NCBI RefSeq assembly: GCF_002240415.1
Contig: NZ_CP020028.1
Location: 1,156,001 to 1,220,000 of the forward strand
Length of the DNA: 64,000 bases
Reading direction: 5' to 3'
Source of the DNA: Paenibacillus kribbensis
Lineage (GTDB): Bacteria; Bacillota; Bacilli; Paenibacillales; Paenibacillaceae
Below, piece by piece: positions 60,868-64,000 of the stretch (positions are counted from its first letter, which is position 1; each line of letters opens with the position of its first letter). The notes beneath the pieces are model-generated. The model was not told the DNA's origin and did not search any database. It worked only from the letters and a program-made list of their open reading frames with translations. Both the position numbers and the translations under genes were made by a program.

Positions 60868-61641
60868 ATGCTTTATGAAACGGCTCGAAAAATGAGAGAT
60901 AAAGCGAAAATACAATACTCTATAAAACATCAGCAGAGGAAGCAAAAGCGCGAGGAGCCTAATAAGAGGTTGAGTCGTCCTATGTTTGTGTACATCACCT
61001 ATGCCGATCTACTGTGTGCGAGTGTCTGTGAAGCCCGAGGCGATTATGAGCAGGCATTACAATTCACATACGCCTACGCCGATTTAGATTGGGTCATAGA
61101 GACGGACGAGGATACTCAATATTGGGTTAGCCTGTACCAACATTGGGCAGAAGGTAATACCTATGTGAATAAGCTTCATTCTGGAGATACAAGTGTGCTC
61201 CCAAATTATGTTGAATATATAACAGCAACACCAATCACTGACGAAAACGAAAAGTTCTCAAAGCTGTTGAACGTTATAATAGCGGCCAATAAATATCAGC
61301 TAGATATCGATGATGTCTTATCACGTTTTGAACCGGATATTAATTCTTTTTATGAACAGTCTCCAACTGCTGATATGTACACTTATCAAGTAGTACCAGG
61401 ACATACAACACTTTTTGAATATGAATTAGCTAAATATTACTTAAATGGGGGTAGGTATTTACTTGGCTTTAATTACCTGCTTGACGTTTTAGCAAAATCA
61501 TTAGTCATTAATAAAGAAACCTTCTTTATTAGGTGCGTAAGATTATTTGAGCAATTTAAAGAATTTGCAGATGTTCAAGCTCATGCAAAATATGAAATTT
61601 TAGTTAAAAAAGGGAAGAAATATAAACTTTTCTATTATTGA
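60868..61641 (+). pseudogene. C-terminal TPR part of the interrupted regulator
   Basis: A 257-residue in-frame continuation: LSRPMFVYITYADLLCASV, GDYEQALQFTYAYADLDW and FEYELAKYYLNGGRYLLGF are TPR-like helices of the kind found in peptide- or metabolite-sensing XRE regulators. ATG 60868 has no good binding site, so separate translation is doubtful. Best read as the stranded sensor half of the gene at 60193. Confidence 0.6.
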
Positions 61642-61996
61642 TCGTCTCAACTGTATAACCTGGATAGTCTATAGAAATTGAAAATCAACAGAGTGCTTCT
61701 GGAGAGATCAGAAGCACTTTGTTTGTCATACAATCTAAACTCGAAAAATGATACACAAAAACGGAGTAGTCGGAATGGTGCTGTACAAGCGAAGCGGTCG
61801 CTTTTGTCCCCGGATTTTTACCCTAATCATGGGTCTAATTCAAGAAATCCGGGGGCGGTGGCGATGGGAAGCATCATCCGGCTGCGTAGTGGCACGATAA
61901 GAAACTTTTTAGTTCAGCTTATATAGGAACATCATTCTACAATCCAAAAATCGTCTTTTTATTCTAAATTATGACATAGAGGAGGGGATCACGCTG
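61642..61996. other. Intergenic region with two hairpins
   Basis: About 355 bases. Besides the terminator at 61692, an inverted repeat CCCGGATTT/AAATCCGGG spans about 61817-61853. The open frame across it (61678-61926) has no coding character and was not accepted. Confidence 0.5.
61692..61725 (+). terminator. Terminator after the HTH-TPR gene
   Basis: GTGCTTCT (61693-61700) and AGAAGCAC (61710-61717) followed by TTTGTTTG. Confidence 0.75.
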
Positions 61997-62158
61997 ATGA
62001 ATCAAGGTGTGACTTTACTTCGTGTCGAGCGAGCTAGGAGGAAACTGTACCAAGTCCAGAAAAAGTATGGATTTTTAACACATCCTAAAGTGATTGAACA
62101 ATCCAAGAAGTTAGATGAACTGTTAAATCATTACCAAACATGCAAATCAGAATCTTAA
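61997..62158 (+). CDS. Spo0E-like aspartyl-phosphate phosphatase
   Basis: A 53-residue protein: LLRVERARRKLYQVQKKYG, then VIEQSKKLDELLNHY. The second part carries the SxxLD signature (SKKLD) of Spo0E-family phosphatases, which remove phosphate from Spo0A-P and so delay sporulation. GGAGGGG lies about ten bases before ATG 61997. Missed by length-based calling. Adjacent to a small HTH gene and downstream of an interrupted sensor-type regulator. Confidence 0.85.
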   Translation: MNQGVTLLRVERARRKLYQVQKKYGFLTHPKVIEQSKKLDELLNHYQTCKSES

Positions 62159-62224
62159 GCTTATGAATGTATTACATACTGCAACATCCTACGATTATAA
62201 AAACCAGGTGTGGAGGTCATGAGG

Positions 62225-62419
62225 TTGAATCATCGAAATCCTGTAACCCCTTTTGGATGGGAGATCAAACAAAAACTGATCGAGAAAAGAATGGATCAGA
62301 AAACGTTTTGCACTACATATCAAATTCCGGCTTCGAGATTGTCCAATCTCATTCATGGGACACGCAAGGCCAAAAGATATAGAAAAAAAGTATCCGAATT
62401 ACTCGGAATTGAAGAATAA
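62225..62419 (+). CDS. Small XRE-like helix-turn-helix protein
   Basis: A 64-residue protein: FGWEIKQKLIEKRMDQKTF, then YQIPASRLSNLIHGTRKAK and YRKKVSELLGIEE; this is a single XRE/Cro-type helix-turn-helix. The TTG at 62225 is eight bases after GGAGG; ATG 62219 is too close. Such proteins are common in phages and in sporulation or competence control. It follows the spo0E-like gene by 66 bases. Confidence 0.75.
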   Translation: MNHRNPVTPFGWEIKQKLIEKRMDQKTFCTTYQIPASRLSNLIHGTRKAKRYRKKVSELLGIEE

Positions 62420-62530
62420 TATATTTAGCTATTTTTGAAACGGCTTTGTCTGAACGTTTCTTTAATAGAAAATGAAAACTCCCCACTCATCTGTGTTCTT
62501 CCATCTATTGAATTTTGTACATTTTGTACG

Positions 62531-62594
62531 ACTTGGAGTCAGCTCCAAGTCGAGTGGACCTTGCAAGTAAAACAGTACAGTTTTACTTGCAAGG
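62531..62594. terminator. Two adjacent perfect hairpins
   Basis: GACTTGGAG-TCAG-CTCCAAGTC (62531-62551) and CCTTGCAAGTAAAAC-AGTACA-GTTTTACTTGCAAGG (62559-62594). They lie between convergent transcription units; the second has a 15-base stem but no long T-run, so it may be more than a terminator. Confidence 0.6.
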
Positions 62595-62597
62595 AGT

Positions 62598-63428
62598 TTA
62601 TGGTTTTAGCGTTCTGCCCTTAAAGAGAATATACGCCAGCTCATGTTTAATAATTTTATTATTCTCTATTGTTTTCACATAATCTATGTCATCTTCGCGA
62701 GTTACAATTTCATCCTTATCTATACTGGGTCTTTTACGATTTCTATTTTCCCCGGCCGTGCTATTGTCAGAAAAAATAAATGTAGTATTTAAGTCTTCAA
62801 TACCCTCACTAATCTTTTTCCCTGTCACGTTCTTAGCTGTGATTGAGAGATGAATCTTTTCTCCTAGAATCAATTTGTACGATAACAAATGGAATGCATT
62901 TTCATTATCAACCTGTTCTTTAAAATGATCCAAATCTTCTACATTCTCCATCATAGGTGTCTTCAATAATTCCTTCCCAGAGAGGGAATACAGTTTATTT
63001 TGCTGATCCCATTCCTGATGTATATTTAACTGCTTAGTTAGTACCCCTAAAGGAACAAACATCGAATTTTTATACAGTACCGGGACGGTATCCATTACGG
63101 ACGGGATTGAGTCAGTAACAATCTCGGTAGAGTTCATCTTAAACTCAACCTTGTGTGTTTTAAACTTAATCGTGGCTGTATTAGAAGTAGGGTCAAAAGT
63201 AGTTTGTCCTCCCAACAAATCATTAATGGATCTCAAAGGCACCATATAGCGATTGTTCTTATCAATATAAGGGGCTTTGGGAGTTGTGAACAAGATATAG
63301 TAATTGTTAATCTTCAAAAATTGAGTGCTTGGAGCTATACTCTGAGCTGACATTTTTCCTGTATAGGGTTGAGAAAAGCAAAAAAACAATACGCCTATAA
63401 GTATAATCCTAAACAACATCTTTCCCAC
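62598..63428 (-). CDS. Secreted protein with copper-amine-oxidase-N-type (stalk) domain
   Basis: A 276-residue exported protein. GTG 63428 follows AAGGAGGAG; the signal peptide is ILIGVLFFCFSQPYT. The region from APYIDKNNRYMVPLRSIND to LYKNSMFVPLGVL is the Cu_amine_oxidN1/stalk domain common in Paenibacillus surface proteins. The C-terminal 120 residues are acidic and unassigned. It follows the partial gene at the window end by 47 bases and is probably in the same operon. Confidence 0.82.
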   Translation of the reverse strand: MGKMLFRIILIGVLFFCFSQPYTGKMSAQSIAPSTQFLKINNYYILFTTPKAPYIDKNNRYMVPLRSINDLLGGQTTFDPTSNTATIKFKTHKVEFKMNSTEIVTDSIPSVMDTVPVLYKNSMFVPLGVLTKQLNIHQEWDQQNKLYSLSGKELLKTPMMENVEDLDHFKEQVDNENAFHLLSYKLILGEKIHLSITAKNVTGKKISEGIEDLNTTFIFSDNSTAGENRNRKRPSIDKDEIVTREDDIDYVKTIENNKIIKHELAYILFKGRTLKP

Positions 63429-63475
63429 AAAATCTCCTCCTTAAAAGAGAGGGGCGAAGCAGCCCCTCACAAAAT

Positions 63476-64000
63476 TCAATCTAAAAATATACTATCTGTT
63501 TCCTCTCCTCCATGTACGTAATTAACTACGACTTTACTCCGTGGCATAGAACAATAATCATAGGTTTGACTGTTTCGCCAAGGGATATTATCTTCAGAAT
63601 CTTTACCAATATAGGATGTAGCCCAACGAACTTTTCTGATATAAGAACCATCGTTATAGTCTTGTCGATCTTGTATCTGGCCTATACTTGTCGTTCTTTT
63701 GATAAGGTTACCATTACCAGTAGCCGTCCAACCTGGGGCCGGCTCAACATAGCTTCTACTTATCTTTTCACCGTCTGCATAACCTGTTACAGTCAAGGCA
63801 ATGTTACCGTCAGAAGGAACATAAAATTTCATTTGTACTTCCTGATCAGGCTCAAAGCGTGGCTTAAAAGTATAAGGTTTCTTTACACCTTCAATGAGCA
63901 TAAAAGGAGCCCAGTCATTATAAATTGTACTATGCTGCAAACCAACATCAACCGCCATATTGGTGTTACTCCAACCACCCATATAGATAAATCCTGTGCT
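63476..64000 (-). CDS. Partial gene for a secreted-type protein, N-terminus outside window
   Basis: The frame is open to the window edge and encodes at least 174 residues ending EETDSIFLD. It includes GFIYMGGWSNTNMAVDVGL and HSTIYNDWAPFMLIEG, then beta-rich sequence (MKFYVPSDGNIALTVTGYA) that looks like an extracytoplasmic carbohydrate-binding or YrpD-like domain; this family guess is weak. The start lies beyond 64000. Confidence 0.6.
   Translation of the reverse strand, partial: STGFIYMGGWSNTNMAVDVGLQHSTIYNDWAPFMLIEGVKKPYTFKPRFEPDQEVQMKFYVPSDGNIALTVTGYADGEKISRSYVEPAPGWTATGNGNLIKRTTSIGQIQDRQDYNDGSYIRKVRWATSYIGKDSEDNIPWRNSQTYDYCSMPRSKVVVNYVHGGEETDSIFLD

Noticed and set aside
61678-61926. 82-codon frame after the HTH-TPR gene
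   Set aside because: It runs through a terminator hairpin and an inverted repeat, lacks a binding site and has no coding character.

Overview
The window reads as a chromosome segment of an endospore-forming, low-to-moderate GC Firmicute, most likely a Paenibacillus of the P. polymyxa type. This is inferred from gene content: a GerE-like coat regulator, a YhcN/YlaJ spore lipoprotein, GerM upstream of rph and the XTP pyrophosphatase gene, a Spo0E-like phosphatase, an AsnO-sized asparagine synthetase, HelD, strong GGAGG ribosome binding sites and frequent TTG/GTG starts. No database search was possible, so all names rest on motifs and remembered families.

Layout. 1-5.6 kb: a truncated secreted lipase, a spore lipoprotein, and the GlcNAc-6-P catabolic operon (RpiR-type regulator, nagB, nagA) on the minus strand. 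5.8-18.4 kb: one plus-strand run of twelve tightly spaced genes that forms a biosynthetic cluster. It encodes two acyl carrier proteins, a radical SAM/SPASM enzyme, two ATP-grasp ligases, a BtrH-like C39-fold acyltransferase, a three-gene ABC-2 exporter, a GT-B glycosyltransferase-like protein, a Gfo/Idh/MocA dehydrogenase and a BtrK-like PLP decarboxylase. 18.4-22.7 kb: efeO-efeB-efeU under a perfect 7-1-7 Fur box. 22.9-27 kb: gerE, then an accessory patch with a ribbon-helix-helix protein and its repeats, a holin-like toxin, a candidate structured RNA and two tandem zinc-ribbon paralogs. 27-46 kb: mostly ordinary metabolism (RlmA-type methyltransferase, M20 dipeptidase, chemotaxis receptor, CE2-type esterase, DUF72, methyltransferase, SDRs, PgpA-like, gerM-rph-rdgB, asnO) and tRNA-Arg(TCT). 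46-51 kb: a repeat-rich secreted FN3 protein flanked by two fragments of the same decayed gene, with an IS3-type remnant. 51-58 kb: GH4 glucosidase with a divergent LacI regulator, arginase-fold protein, HxlR regulator and HelD. 58-64 kb: yjdI-yjdJ among pseudogenes, a nonsense-interrupted HTH-TPR regulator, Spo0E-like protein and two secreted proteins, the last cut by the window edge.

The best candidate for an undescribed system is the 5.8-18.4 kb cluster. In butirosin biosynthesis, BtrI (ACP), BtrJ (ATP-grasp), BtrK (decarboxylase) and BtrH (acyltransferase) build a carrier-bound gamma-amino acid and pass it to an aminoglycoside. Here counterparts of all four occur, with carrier and ligase doubled, beside a radical SAM enzyme, a sugar-type dehydrogenase, a glycosyltransferase and an exporter, but with no aminoglycoside core genes. 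The reading is that amino acids are activated on carriers, decarboxylated there and transferred to a glycosylated or pseudo-sugar acceptor that is exported. The product is unknown.
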